A DNA stretch of 64,000 nucleotides from Parafrankia elaeagni (GTDB taxonomy: Bacteria > Actinomycetota > Actinomycetes > Frankiales > Frankiaceae): NCBI RefSeq assembly GCF_000374165.1, contig NZ_KB893712.1:62001-126000 (forward strand), read 5' to 3'. The position numbers and the translations under genes are program-made. The notes under the pieces are model-generated. The model was not told the DNA's origin and did not search any database. It saw nothing but the letters and a program-made list of their open reading frames with translations. Positions 16,846 to 26,250 of the stretch are shown here, piece after piece; position 1 is the stretch's first letter, and every line of letters starts with the position of its first letter.

Positions 16846-19506
16846 ATGGGAACGGATTCGGGCGGCCGTCTCGTCGTGGTCGGCAACGGCATGGTCGGCC
16901 AGCACTTCGTCGAGGCGCTGCGGGAGCGCGACATCGACCGGCGCTGGCAGGTCACCGTCTTCGGGGAGGAGGCGCGCCGGGCATACGACCGGGTGGCGCT
17001 GTCGTCGTACTTCGACGGCGCCGGCGCGGAGAGCCTGGACCTCGTCCCGGACGGCTGCTACGACGGGCACGGCTACACGCTGCACGTCGACGAGGCCGTC
17101 CTCGCGCTCGACCGTGCCGCCCGGACCGTCACCACCAGCCGCGGACGGATCGTGGGCTACGACGCGCTCGTGCTGGCGACCGGCTCCGCGCCGTTCGTCC
17201 CGCCGGTGGCCGGCGCCGACCTTCCGGACTGCTTCGTCTACCGGACGCTGGACGACCTGGACGCGATCCGCGCGGCCGCGCTCCGGGCAACCGCGCTCCG
17301 GGCAACCGCGCTCCGGGCGGCGACGCGGGGGAACGCTGCCGCACCGGCGGGTCTCGTGGTCGGGGGTGGTCTGCTCGGTCTGGAGGCCGCGCGGGCGCTG
17401 CGCCTGCTCGGGCTGGGCGTGCATGTGGTGGAGATGGCCCCGCGACTGATGCCGCTACAGGTCGACGAGGGCGGCGGGGCGCTGCTGCGGCGGCTCGTCG
17501 AGGAGCTCGGCGTCACCGTCCATCTCGGTACCCACGCCGCCTCGGTGGCCGGGACAGCGACACCCGGCCGGCCTGCTCCTCTGCTGGCCACTCTGGGCGA
17601 CGGTACCGAGCTGCCCGTCGACCTGGTGGTCTTCGCCGCCGGCGTGCGTCCCCGGGACCAGCTGGCACGGGCGGCGGGGCTGGTCGTCGGCGAGCGGGGT
17701 GGGGTGGCGGTCGACACCGGCTGCCGGACCGCCGACCCCGCGGTCTTCGCGATCGGGGAGTGCGCCTGCGTCGCCGGCCAGGTGTACGGGCTGGTGGCTC
17801 CCGGGTACGCGATGGGTTCCGTGCTCGTCGACCGGCTCCTCGGCGGGCGCTCCGAGTTCGGTGTCGCGGACACCGCCACGAAGCTCAAACTGCTCGGGGT
17901 GGACGTCGCGAGCTTCGGCGACGCGCTGGCCGTCACCGAAGGCGCGCTGGAGGTGACCGTCAACGATCCGGTCGCCGGTGCCTACGCCAAACTCGTCGTC
18001 TCCGACGACGCGACGACCCTGCTCGGCGGGGTGCTGGTCGGCGACGCCTCGAAATACGCATCGCTGCGTCCGCTGGTCGGCCGGCCGCTGCCCGGCGACC
18101 CGCTCGCGATGCTCGCGCCTCGCGGCGACGGGGGCGGGGGTGCGGTGGGCGTCGGCGCGCTGCCCGCCGACGCGATGGTCTGCTCCTGCCATGCCGTGAC
18201 GCGGGAGGCGATCGACACCGCGATCGTCGGCTCGGGGCTCACCACCGTCGCCGAGATCAAGGCCTGCACGAAGGCCGGCAGCGGCTGCGGATCGTGCGTC
18301 CCGATGCTCTCGACGCTGCTCACCGAGAGCGGAGTGACGGTCGGCAGGGCGCTGTGCGAGCACTTCGACCACTCGCGCGCGGAGCTGTTCGACCTCGTCC
18401 GCGTCCACCAGATCAGGACGTTCAGCGAGCTTGTCGGCCGATACGGCCGCGGCCGCGGATGTGACGTGTGCAAACCGGTCGTGGCCTCCGTTCTCGCCAG
18501 CCTCGGCAACGGCCACATCCTCGACGGCGAGCAGGCCGCCCTCCAGGACACCAACGACGCGTTCCTCGCCAACATCCAGCGCAACGGCACCTATTCGGTG
18601 GTGCCGAGAATTCCCGGCGGGGAGATAACACCGGAGAAGCTCGTCGCCCTCGGCCTGGTCGCCCGGGATTTCAACCTCTACACGAAGATCACTGGTGGGC
18701 AGCGCATCGACCTGCTCGGCGCCCGGGTGGAGCAGCTGCCGGCGATCTGGCGGCGGCTCGTCGACGCTGGATTCGAGTCCGGGCACGCCTACGGCAAGGC
18801 ACTGCGCACGGTGAAGTCCTGCGTCGGGTCGACCTGGTGCCGTTACGGCGTCCAGGACTCGCTCGCACTCGCCATCGAGCTCGAGCTGCGCTATCGGGGC
18901 ATCCGCTCACCACACAAGATCAAGGCCGGGGTGTCGGGGTGCGCCCGCGAGTGCGCCGAGGCGCGGAGCAAGGACATCGGCGTGATCGCCACCGAGAACG
19001 GGTGGAACCTCCACGTCGGCGGCAACGGCGGCTTCCGGCCGAGGCACGCCGACCTGCTGCTCACCGACGTCGACACCGAGACACTGATCCGCACGATCGA
19101 CCGGTTCATCATGTTCTACGTCCGCACCGCCGAGCGGCTGCAGCGGACGTCGGCCTGGGTCGAGTCGCTGTCGACCGGCCCCGGCGGTGAGCAGGTCGAC
19201 GGGCTGGACTACCTGCGTTCGGTCCTCGTCGACGACGCGCTGGGCATCGCCGCGGAGCTCGACGCGGCGATCGAGCGGCACGTCGGCGCGTACGAGGACG
19301 AGTGGGCCGCGGTGCTGGACGATCCGGTGCGCCTGCGCCGGTTCGTCTCGTTCGTCAACGCCCCGGACACCCCCGATCCGACGATCTCCTTCGTAACGGA
19401 GCGCGGCCAGCCCCGGCCGGCGTTTCTGGGCCTGCCGGCCGCCACCGCCCCGGCGGCCACCGCGGCCACCGCGGCCACCGCCGCCCCGGCCGCCCCGGCC
19501 CGATGA
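16846..19506 (+). CDS. nirB: Nitrite reductase [NAD(P)H] large subunit
   Basis: This is the cytoplasmic assimilatory nitrite reductase, reducing nitrite to ammonium. Domains in order: FAD/NAD(P)-binding region (RLVVVGNGMVGQHFVEAL; VVGGGLLGLEAARAL), a BFD-like [2Fe-2S] cysteine set (MVCSCHAVTRE, TKAGSGCGSCVPML), a second Cys pair (GRGCDVCKPVV), then the ferredoxin-like and sirohaem/4Fe-4S half with SCVGSTWCRYG and GVSGCARECAEA. I prefer ATG 16846 because the upstream ATG at 16798 would put the shared promoter motif only 8 bp from the start. A 15-bp repeat encodes ALRAT three times in a loop. It is followed by nirD. Confidence 0.93.
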   Translation: MGTDSGGRLVVVGNGMVGQHFVEALRERDIDRRWQVTVFGEEARRAYDRVALSSYFDGAGAESLDLVPDGCYDGHGYTLHVDEAVLALDRAARTVTTSRGRIVGYDALVLATGSAPFVPPVAGADLPDCFVYRTLDDLDAIRAAALRATALRATALRAATRGNAAAPAGLVVGGGLLGLEAARALRLLGLGVHVVEMAPRLMPLQVDEGGGALLRRLVEELGVTVHLGTHAASVAGTATPGRPAPLLATLGDGTELPVDLVVFAAGVRPRDQLARAAGLVVGERGGVAVDTGCRTADPAVFAIGECACVAGQVYGLVAPGYAMGSVLVDRLLGGRSEFGVADTATKLKLLGVDVASFGDALAVTEGALEVTVNDPVAGAYAKLVVSDDATTLLGGVLVGDASKYASLRPLVGRPLPGDPLAMLAPRGDGGGGAVGVGALPADAMVCSCHAVTREAIDTAIVGSGLTTVAEIKACTKAGSGCGSCVPMLSTLLTESGVTVGRALCEHFDHSRAELFDLVRVHQIRTFSELVGRYGRGRGCDVCKPVVASVLASLGNGHILDGEQAALQDTNDAFLANIQRNGTYSVVPRIPGGEITPEKLVALGLVARDFNLYTKITGGQRIDLLGARVEQLPAIWRRLVDAGFESGHAYGKALRTVKSCVGSTWCRYGVQDSLALAIELELRYRGIRSPHKIKAGVSGCARECAEARSKDIGVIATENGWNLHVGGNGGFRPRHADLLLTDVDTETLIRTIDRFIMFYVRTAERLQRTSAWVESLSTGPGGEQVDGLDYLRSVLVDDALGIAAELDAAIERHVGAYEDEWAAVLDDPVRLRRFVSFVNAPDTPDPTISFVTERGQPRPAFLGLPAATAPAATAATAATAAPAAPAR

Positions 19507-19523
19507 CGAGGGAGGACGCAGCG

Positions 19524-19847
19524 ATGACCTGGACCACCGTGTGCCGCTACGACGACCTGCTGCCGGAACGCGGCGTCGCGGCACTCGTCGGCGACCTGCA
19601 GCTCGCCCTGTTCCGCTGCCATGACGGGCAGCTCTTCGCGATCGGCAACTCCGACCCGTTCACCGGCGCCTGCGTGCTGGCCCGGGGCATCGTCGGGAGC
19701 CGGGCGGAGCGCCTGACGGTAGCGTCTCCTCTGCACAGACAGACCTTCGATCTGCGCACCGGAGAGTGCCTGGACGACGACGGTGTCTCCGTACCCGTCT
19801 ACGAGGTGCGCGCCCGCACGGGGATGGTGGAGGTGAAGGTGGCGTGA
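19524..19847 (+). CDS. nirD: Nitrite reductase small subunit
   Basis: This 107-residue protein starts at the ATG 19524, eight bases after GAGGGAGG. It has the Rieske-like fold without cluster ligands, as expected for NirD: LFRCHDGQLFAIGNSDPFTG and ASPLHRQTFDLRTGECLDD. It follows nirB by 17 bp and its stop overlaps the next GTG (GTGA), so all three genes form one unit. It acts as the partner subunit of NirB in the cytoplasm. Confidence 0.92.
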   Translation: MTWTTVCRYDDLLPERGVAALVGDLQLALFRCHDGQLFAIGNSDPFTGACVLARGIVGSRAERLTVASPLHRQTFDLRTGECLDDDGVSVPVYEVRARTGMVEVKVA

Positions 19848-20998
19848 CCGGCGGTTCCCTAGACGTCGAGCCCCTGGCCGGGTACACCGTCGGGATCACC
19901 GCGGCACGGCGGCGGGAGGAGTTCGGCGCCGCGCTCGAACGCCGCGGGGCGAAGGTGCTGTACGGCCCGGCGATCCGGATCGTCCCGCTGGCGGACGACA
20001 CCGAGCTGCGGCAGGCGACCGAGCGCTGCCTGACCGCGCCGCTGGACGTCGTCGTCGCCACCACCGGCATCGGCTTCCGCGGCTGGATGGAGGCCGCCGA
20101 CACCTGGGACCTGCTGGATCCGCTGACCAAGGCGATCGGCTCGGCTACCCTGCTGGCCCGCGGCCCGAAGGCCCGCGGCGCGATCCGCGCGACCGGCCTG
20201 CGCGAGGCCTGGTCACCGGAGTCGGAGTCGTCCAACGAGGTGCTGGAGCACCTGATCGAACGGCACGACCTCGAGGGCACCCGCATCGCCGTCCAGCTGC
20301 ACGGCGAACCGCTGCCCGACCTGATGGAGACGCTGCGGCTCGCCGGCGCGGACGTCATCGAGGTCCCGGTGTACCGGTGGATCGCACCCGAGGACACCAC
20401 GCCGCTGCGGCGGGTGATCGACGCGGTCGCCACCGTCGAGCTGGACGCGGTCGCGTTCACCAGCGCCCCCGCCGCCGTGAGTTTCCTGCGCGCCGCCGAC
20501 GACCAGGGCCTCGGCGAGGCCGTGCGGGAGGCGCTGCTCGGCCCGGTGGTGGCGAGCTGCGTCGGGCCGGTCACCGCCGGCCCGCTGCTGGCCCGGGGCA
20601 TCCCCGTCATCCAGCCGGGGCGGGCCCGGCTCGGCGCCCTGGTCCGGGAGATCGTCGAGCAGATCCCGCGCCGACGCGGGCAGCTGCTGCCCGCCGCCGA
20701 CCACTGGCTCGACATCCGCGGCCAGGCCACTGTCGTCGACGGGCGGCTCGTCCCACTCAGCCGCACCAGCATGGCGCTGCTGCGCCGCCTCGCCGGCCGC
20801 CCCGGTCACGTCGTCACCCGCCGCGAGCTGCTCCCACCCGGTGGCGGCGACGAGCACGCGGTCGAGGTCGCCGTGGGCCGGCTGCGTTCCGCGCTCGGCG
20901 ACCCCCGCATCATCCAGACCGTGGCCAAACGCGGCTACCGGCTCGCCTTCGAACCGGAACGCGGCGCCGACGCCTCCACCGACGACTGGCGCTACTGA
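19844..20998 (+). CDS. nnaR: HemD-like/winged-helix nitrate assimilation regulator (NnaR type)
   Basis: The 384-residue protein couples an N-terminal uroporphyrinogen-III-synthase-like region (GYTVGITAARRREEFGAAL; AVAFTSAPAAVSFLRAA; about residues 15-270) to a C-terminal OmpR-type winged helix (VVTRRELLPPGGGDEHAVEV, RIIQTVAKRGYRLAFE). This architecture is that of NnaR of Streptomyces, which cooperates with GlnR on nitrate/nitrite genes. The GTG at 19844 overlaps the nirD stop. It could also retain sirohaem-precursor synthesis, which NirB needs; the sequence cannot decide whether it is a regulator, an enzyme or both. Confidence 0.85.
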   Translation: MTGGSLDVEPLAGYTVGITAARRREEFGAALERRGAKVLYGPAIRIVPLADDTELRQATERCLTAPLDVVVATTGIGFRGWMEAADTWDLLDPLTKAIGSATLLARGPKARGAIRATGLREAWSPESESSNEVLEHLIERHDLEGTRIAVQLHGEPLPDLMETLRLAGADVIEVPVYRWIAPEDTTPLRRVIDAVATVELDAVAFTSAPAAVSFLRAADDQGLGEAVREALLGPVVASCVGPVTAGPLLARGIPVIQPGRARLGALVREIVEQIPRRRGQLLPAADHWLDIRGQATVVDGRLVPLSRTSMALLRRLAGRPGHVVTRRELLPPGGGDEHAVEVAVGRLRSALGDPRIIQTVAKRGYRLAFEPERGADASTDDWRY

Positions 20999-21084
20999 CC
21001 ACCTGCCGCCGGCCGCGACGAGCTCGTCGAACGGTTCGGCCGTGGCCTGCCGAAGAAGGCACGGGCCTGCTCCAGGAGATTCCC

Positions 21085-21120
21085 AGGACGATGGTCCTTA
21101 CTGCCCGGGATCAATGGGCC
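21085..21120 (+). promoter_or_regulatory. Two DevR/DosR-like boxes, 22 bp apart, upstream of a universal stress gene
   Basis: Box 1 AGGACGATGGTCCT (21085-21098) and box 2 GGGATCAATGGGCC (21107-21120) each fit the GGGAC-N4-GNCCC pattern at seven of nine arm positions. Their starts are 22 bp apart, two helical turns, about 110 bp upstream of the stress-protein start. The same spacing recurs at 22201, 33112 and 40396. Confidence 0.45.
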
Positions 21121-21231
21121 GGGCGCGGCCGAACAAAGGGCGGGTGATCCGCTCCGTCCACGGTGGGACATTCGAACGAGCGGAACGCGGACTGGCGGCT
21201 CCCGGTCGTCGGCGGAGACGGGTGGTAGGAC

Positions 21232-22122
21232 ATGGGTGGCGGGATTCTCGTCGGCGTGGATGGTTCGAAAGGTTCCGATGACGCGCTGCGGTGGGCGTTA
21301 CGGGAGGCGCGCCTGCGCGAGTGCTCCATTACCGCACTGCTGGCGTGGGGCGGGGACGGGCTGCAGCGGGAGGTGTACCGCCGAGCCCTCCAGACCGGCC
21401 CGACGGACCCCGCCGACCTCGAGACCGCGGCGTCCACCGCGCTGGACCAGGCCATCGGCCGCGCAGGCCTGTCAGGGGTCGAGGTGACCCGGCTCGTCGT
21501 CGACGCCTCGCCGGTGGCCGCGCTGGAGAACAGCTCGGTCGGAGCAGAGATGGTCGTCGTCGGGTCGCACGGTCACGGTCCGATCCACCGCGTGGTGACG
21601 GGTTCGGTCGCCCAGGGGGTGGTCAACCACGCGCGGATTCCGGTCGTCGTCGTCCGGGGAAAGGCCGAGGAGCACCCGACTTCGCGCCCGGTCGTCGTCG
21701 GTGTCGACGGTTCGGTCAACTCGGTCGGCGCGCTGCGCTGGGCCGCCGAGGCCGCCACCCTTCGCCGGGCGCCGCTGCGGGTCGTCCACGCACTGGGGCA
21801 TACGGAGGTGCTGTACCCGGAGCTGCTCCTCGCCGGGCAGTCGAGCCTGCTCCACCGGGCCGAGGAGGCCCTGGAGGAGATTGTGGCGAAGGGCCTGGCC
21901 GGGGCGGGCGGGATCATCGTCGACACGGTCGTCACGCCGGAGGCTCCCAGCCCGGTCCTGCTGCGTGAGGCCGAGGACGCGCAGCTTCTCGTCGTCGGTC
22001 ATCGCGGTCGGGGCGGCTTCGCCGAACTGCTGCTCGGCTCGGTGAGCCACCAGAGCATCCTGCACGCACGCTGCCCGGTGACCGTCGTGCCCAGCGAGGG
22101 CCGCGTCGCCGCCGCGATATGA
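21232..22122 (+). CDS. Universal stress protein, tandem UspA domains
   Basis: This 296-residue protein has two UspA domains (about 1-145 and 150-290). Each begins with the ATP-binding start (GILVGVDGSKGSDDALRWAL; VVVGVDGSVNSVGALRWAA) and ends with the G-x2-G-x9-G-S motif (GSHGHGPIHRVVTGS; GHRGRGGFAELLLGS), so both should bind ATP. It resembles Rv2623/Rv2005c of the mycobacterial DosR regulon. Two DosR-like boxes lie upstream. It is the first gene of the hypoxia-type block and faces the same way as the flavodoxin-like and phosphoketolase genes. Confidence 0.92.
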   Translation: MGGGILVGVDGSKGSDDALRWALREARLRECSITALLAWGGDGLQREVYRRALQTGPTDPADLETAASTALDQAIGRAGLSGVEVTRLVVDASPVAALENSSVGAEMVVVGSHGHGPIHRVVTGSVAQGVVNHARIPVVVVRGKAEEHPTSRPVVVGVDGSVNSVGALRWAAEAATLRRAPLRVVHALGHTEVLYPELLLAGQSSLLHRAEEALEEIVAKGLAGAGGIIVDTVVTPEAPSPVLLREAEDAQLLVVGHRGRGGFAELLLGSVSHQSILHARCPVTVVPSEGRVAAAI

Positions 22123-22200
22123 CTGCCCGCACGGCGATGCCGGCTGGGATCCGGTCGGGAACGCCGGCGTACCGGCACAATATCCGCGCCTCCGAGAGCC

Positions 22201-22239
22201 GGGACCAAAGTCACGAAACGCCGGGAACTACGGTCTCCC
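22201..22239 (+). promoter_or_regulatory. DevR/DosR-like box pair upstream of the flavodoxin-phosphoketolase unit
   Basis: GGGACCAAAGTCAC (22201-22214) matches eight of nine arm positions of GGGAC-N4-GNCCC and is one of the two best sites in the window. A weaker partner GGGAACTACGGTCT begins 22 bp downstream at 22223. The pair is about 100 bp from the downstream ATG at 22321. Confidence 0.5.
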
Positions 22240-22320
22240 GCGGCCGGGAAACGAAGTGTGAGAATAGAAGGGCCGGACTACCCATCCGGTACGGAGAACA
22301 ACGAACAGGCAGGCGCCGCG

Positions 22321-22845
22321 ATGGCCGTTCTGATTGTCACCGAATCCTGTTTCGGCAACACCCTCACGATTGCCCGTTCTGTCGCGGTGGGCCTCGCCAG
22401 TGCGGTTGGTGCCGACTCCGTCACCGTTGTCGGTCCTGACCAGACGGCGGCCGGGATTCCCGTCGATCTGGAGCTCCTGGTGGTCGGCGCACCTACCCAT
22501 GCTTTCTCGATGCCGAGGCAACAGTCCCGGCGCCAGGCTGTCGAGAAGGGTGCCACCGCGGGCGAGGAGCCGGGTGGCGGAATTCGGGAGTGGATCGAGC
22601 GGGCTGCCCCCCGGGCCGATCTGCGCGTCGTGTCGTTCGACACGTCGATGAAGATGCGCTTCCAGCCGGGCACCGCCTCGAAGGCAGTCTTCAGAGCTTT
22701 GCGGAAGCGCGGTTTCCAGCACGCCGAGCGGGGCCCGAGCTTCTACGTCACCGGGACGGAGGGGCCCCTGGTCGATGGCGAGGCGCAGCGGGCCGAGGAG
22801 TGGGGCGCACAGCTGGGGCGATCGCTGAGACAGGCCACGGTGTAG
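22321..22845 (+). CDS. Flavodoxin-like protein
   Basis: The ATG at 22321 gives 174 residues starting MAVLIVTESCFGNTLTIA, an FMN-phosphate-binding loop of flavodoxin type (T-E-S-x-F-G-N-T). The second FMN loop is LVVGAPTHAFSMPRQQSRR. Short flavodoxin-like proteins next to universal stress genes occur in other actinobacteria. It may carry electrons or protect under low oxygen, but its partner is unknown. A DosR-like box pair is upstream, and phosphoketolase follows after 64 bp in the same direction, probably in one transcript. Confidence 0.75.
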   Translation: MAVLIVTESCFGNTLTIARSVAVGLASAVGADSVTVVGPDQTAAGIPVDLELLVVGAPTHAFSMPRQQSRRQAVEKGATAGEEPGGGIREWIERAAPRADLRVVSFDTSMKMRFQPGTASKAVFRALRKRGFQHAERGPSFYVTGTEGPLVDGEAQRAEEWGAQLGRSLRQATV

Positions 22846-22909
22846 CGCTGAGGAGTGACCGCGGGCGGCGCCTGCTTCTGAGGAATCCGAACGGAAGGCG
22901 ATCAGTACC

Positions 22910-25285
22910 GTGACCGATCATCTGGACGAGTCCGAGCTGGGCAGGCTGATCGACTACTGGAACGCGGCGAACTACCTGACCGCGGCGCAGATCTACCTGA
23001 TGGACAACCCGCTGTTGCGCCGGCCGCTGAGCCGCGGCGACATCAAGCCGCGGCTGCTCGGGCACTGGGGGACGTCGCCGGCGCTGAACCTGGTCTACGC
23101 CCACCTGAACCGGCTGGTCCGCCGGACCGGTCAGGACGTCGTCTATGTCGCCGGCCCCGGGCACGGCGGGCCGGCGCTGGTCGCCAACACCTACCTGGAG
23201 GGCACCTACTCGGAGATCTATCCGGGTGTGTCGCCCGACGTCGCCGGGCTGACCCGGCTGGTGCGGCAGTTCTCGACCCCGGGCGGCATCCCCAGCCATG
23301 TCAGCGTCCCGACGCCGGGCTCGATCCACGAGGGCGGCGAGCTCGGCTACGCGCTCGTCCACGCCTTCGGCGCCGTGTTCGACCATCCCGATCTGCTGGT
23401 CGCCGCGGTGGTCGGCGACGGTGAGGCCGAGACCGGCCCACTGGAGGGCAGCTGGAAGGGCGTCGACTTCCTCAACCCGGCCCGGGACGGCGCGGTGCTG
23501 CCGATCCTCAACCTCAACGAGTACAAGATCGCCAACCCGACGGTGCTCGGCCGGCTTCCCCACGAGCGGCTGAACCAGCTCTTCGCCGGCCACGGCTACG
23601 ACGTCCTCTGGGTCGAGGGCGACGATGTCCGCGAGGTGCACCGCGCCTTCGACGCCGCGCTGACCACCGCGCACAGCCGCATCCGCGACATCCAGCGGAC
23701 GGCCCGGCAGCCGGGCCACACCGTCACCGAGGCGCCGATCTGGCCGATGATCGTGCTGCGGACGCCCAAGGGCTGGACCGGCCCGCACGAGGTGGACGGT
23801 GTCCTCGTCGAGGGCACGTTCCGCGCGCACCAGGTGCCGCTGGCGGGGGTGCGGGACAACCCCGAGCACCTCGCCCAGCTCGAGACCTGGCTCCGTTCCT
23901 ACGAGCCGGAGCGGCTGTTCGACGCCGACGGACGACTCGTCTCCGAGCTGGCCGCCCTCGCCCCGGAGGGCTCGGCGCGCCTCGGCGCCACCAGCTACGC
24001 CAACGGCGGCGTCCGCACCGAGCCGCTGCGGCTGCGTGACTGGCGGGCCCACGCGCTGAAGGTCGACCCGGCGCGGCGCGGCAGCCTCGTGCACGAGACG
24101 ACCCGGCCGCTGGGCGAGCTGCTGGCCGACGTCTACCGGGACAACCCGACCACGTTCCGGGTCTTCAGCCCGGACGAGCTGGCCAGCAACCGGCTCGGGG
24201 CGATCCTGGACGTCACCGACCGCTGCCTGGTCGCGCCGACCGACCCGCGCGACGACCGGGTCAGCCCGGCCGGCCGGGCGATGGAGGTCCTCTCCGAGCA
24301 CCTGTGCGAGGGCTGGCTGGAGGGCTACACCCTGACCGGCCGGCACGGCCTGTTCGCCACCTACGAGGCGTTCGCGATGGTGTCGGCGTCGATGCTCATC
24401 CAGCACACCAAGTGGCTCCAGGAGGCGAGCCGGCTGGCGTGGCGCGCCCCCGTGCCCAGCCTGAACGTCCTGCTCACCAGCACCTGCTGGCGCAATGACC
24501 ACAACGGCTTCTCCCACCAGGGGCCGGGGCTCATCGACACGGCCGTGCCGCTCTCACCCGGGGTCGTCCGGGTCTGGCTGCCGCCGGACGCGAACAGCCT
24601 GCTCTCGGTCGCCGACCACTGCCTGCGCAGCCGCGACCACGTCAACCTGATCGTCGCCGACAAGCAGCCGCACCTGCAGTACCTGAGCGCCGACGAGGCC
24701 GACGAGCACGCCGCCCGCGGCGGATCGGTCTGGGACTGGGCCGGTACCGAGGTCGACCTCGGCCGGGAGCCCGACGTGGTCCTCGCCGGGATCGGTGACG
24801 TGCCGACGCTGGAGATCCTCGCGGCCACGGACCTGCTCCGCCGATACGTGCCCGGCCTGGCCGTCCGGGTCGTCAACGTCATGGACCTGATGGCCCTGCT
24901 GCGTTCGGACCTGCATCCGCACGGGTTCTCGACGCCGATGTTCCGCGCGCTGTTCACCGATGCGACGGACGTCGTCGTCGGCTTCCACGGCTACAGCCGG
25001 GCCGTCCACCAGCTGCTGCACGGCCGGGCGAACCCGCAGCGGTTCCATGTTCGCGGGTTCACCGAGCAGGGCACGACGACGACTCCGTTCGACATGGTCG
25101 TCCGCAACGGCCTGAGCCGCTATCACCTGGCCCAGCTCGCCGTGGAGTTCGCCCGGACGACCCGTCCCGGCACGGACCGCCTGGTCAGTCACTGCCAGGA
25201 GCAGCTGACCCGCCACCACGCCCACGTCACCGAGCACTTCGAGGACCTGCCCGAGGTTCGGGAGTGGACCTGGTCGGGCACCTGA
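22910..25285 (+). CDS. xfp: Phosphoketolase (xylulose-5-P/fructose-6-P)
   Basis: This full-length 791-residue thiamine-diphosphate enzyme splits xylulose-5-P or fructose-6-P with phosphate to acetyl-P plus a shorter sugar phosphate. It has the XFP N-terminal signature HWGTSPALNLVYAHLNR, the phosphate loop GPGHGGPALVANTYLEG, the TPP/Mg motif VGDGEAETGPLEGSW, and HNGFSHQGPG in the second domain, whose C-terminal region supplies the family ending. It gives ATP-saving acetyl-phosphate without oxidation, which fits a low-oxygen block. GTG start. No acetate kinase is in view. Confidence 0.95.
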   Translation: MTDHLDESELGRLIDYWNAANYLTAAQIYLMDNPLLRRPLSRGDIKPRLLGHWGTSPALNLVYAHLNRLVRRTGQDVVYVAGPGHGGPALVANTYLEGTYSEIYPGVSPDVAGLTRLVRQFSTPGGIPSHVSVPTPGSIHEGGELGYALVHAFGAVFDHPDLLVAAVVGDGEAETGPLEGSWKGVDFLNPARDGAVLPILNLNEYKIANPTVLGRLPHERLNQLFAGHGYDVLWVEGDDVREVHRAFDAALTTAHSRIRDIQRTARQPGHTVTEAPIWPMIVLRTPKGWTGPHEVDGVLVEGTFRAHQVPLAGVRDNPEHLAQLETWLRSYEPERLFDADGRLVSELAALAPEGSARLGATSYANGGVRTEPLRLRDWRAHALKVDPARRGSLVHETTRPLGELLADVYRDNPTTFRVFSPDELASNRLGAILDVTDRCLVAPTDPRDDRVSPAGRAMEVLSEHLCEGWLEGYTLTGRHGLFATYEAFAMVSASMLIQHTKWLQEASRLAWRAPVPSLNVLLTSTCWRNDHNGFSHQGPGLIDTAVPLSPGVVRVWLPPDANSLLSVADHCLRSRDHVNLIVADKQPHLQYLSADEADEHAARGGSVWDWAGTEVDLGREPDVVLAGIGDVPTLEILAATDLLRRYVPGLAVRVVNVMDLMALLRSDLHPHGFSTPMFRALFTDATDVVVGFHGYSRAVHQLLHGRANPQRFHVRGFTEQGTTTTPFDMVVRNGLSRYHLAQLAVEFARTTRPGTDRLVSHCQEQLTRHHAHVTEHFEDLPEVREWTWSGT

Positions 25286-25293
25286 AGACAGGG

Positions 25294-26187
25294 CTAGTCG
25301 GCTGCCCGGACGACGGCGACCGGGCAGCCGGCGTGGTGCACGCACTGGTGGCTGACGGAGCCGAGGAGCAGCCCGGCGAACCCGCCGTGGCCACGGGCGC
25401 CGACGACGAGCAGACTCGCGTCGGTGGACATCCGGAGCAGGCCCGCCGCCGCCGCGCTCTCGACCAGCACCTGCTCGACCCGCAGGTCGGTGTTCTCCTT
25501 CTGGATCTGCGCGACGCAGTCGTCCAGCAGCGCCCGCGCCGCCTTCCTCAGGGTCGGGAGGTCCAGCCCTGCGTACCCCCCCGGGTAGAGCGGGGCCGCC
25601 GGTAGCCAGGAGTGCACCACACGCAGGCTGGTCTCACGTGACCTGGCCTGCGACGCGGCCACCCGCAGCGCCGCGACCGAGGCCGCGGAACCGTCCACAC
25701 CGACGACCACCGGACCCGTCGGCCGGAGGTGGCCGGACCGCACGACGACCACCGTCGGCCGTGCCCTGTGCAGGCAGATGTCGGTGACCGAACCGGCGAA
25801 CAGGCGGTGCTTGCGGTTGGCCCCGTGCAGGCCCAGGACCAGCATCTCCGCCTCGGCCGAGGCGTCGAGCAGCGCCTCGGCGGCGTCCCGGCGCTCCACC
25901 CTCTCGACCATCGCGGTGGGCCGGGTGAGCCGCGCCGCGCGGCCGATCGCGGTCTGCAGCAGGTGGTAGGACGCGGCCTCGGTCTCGTGTTCGCCCGCCG
26001 TCCCGGCGCCGGCCTTCTCCGCGCCCGCCGTCGCGGTCACCGCGGACACGGCGGGCGGGCAGTGCTTCGGATCCCAGGCGAGCAGCACCGTGAGCGGGCA
26101 GTCCTGCCGGCCCGCCTGCGCCATCGCCCACCGCAGCGCCTCCTCTGCGTCGGCCGACCCGTCCACTCCGACCACGATTCCGGTCAT
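25294..26187 (-). CDS. Universal stress protein, tandem UspA domains
   Basis: The ATG at 26187 follows AAGGAG and gives 297 residues. The two domains start MTGIVVGVDGSADAEEALRW and PVVVGVDGSAASVAALRVA. The first ATP loop is changed (LGLHGANRKHRLFAGS), while the second is intact (GARGHGGFAGLLLGS), so one domain may have lost tight ATP binding. The gene converges on phosphoketolase and follows the Rv2004c-like gene on the minus strand. The intergenic space holds seven 10-bp tandem repeats. Rv2005c and Rv2004c are likewise neighbours in M. tuberculosis. Confidence 0.92.
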   Translation of the reverse strand: MTGIVVGVDGSADAEEALRWAMAQAGRQDCPLTVLLAWDPKHCPPAVSAVTATAGAEKAGAGTAGEHETEAASYHLLQTAIGRAARLTRPTAMVERVERRDAAEALLDASAEAEMLVLGLHGANRKHRLFAGSVTDICLHRARPTVVVVRSGHLRPTGPVVVGVDGSAASVAALRVAASQARSRETSLRVVHSWLPAAPLYPGGYAGLDLPTLRKAARALLDDCVAQIQKENTDLRVEQVLVESAAAAGLLRMSTDASLLVVGARGHGGFAGLLLGSVSHQCVHHAGCPVAVVRAAD

Positions 26188-26250
26188 CGCATTCTCTCCT
26201 TCACTGCGGAAGCGCATGTTCTGGGCTGGCGGGTGTTCCGGCGGCGGTGC

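Noticed and set aside
15361-17424. 687-codon minus-strand frame across the LLM and nirB genes
   Set aside because: No motif. Both plus-strand genes are recognised enzymes with ribosome sites.
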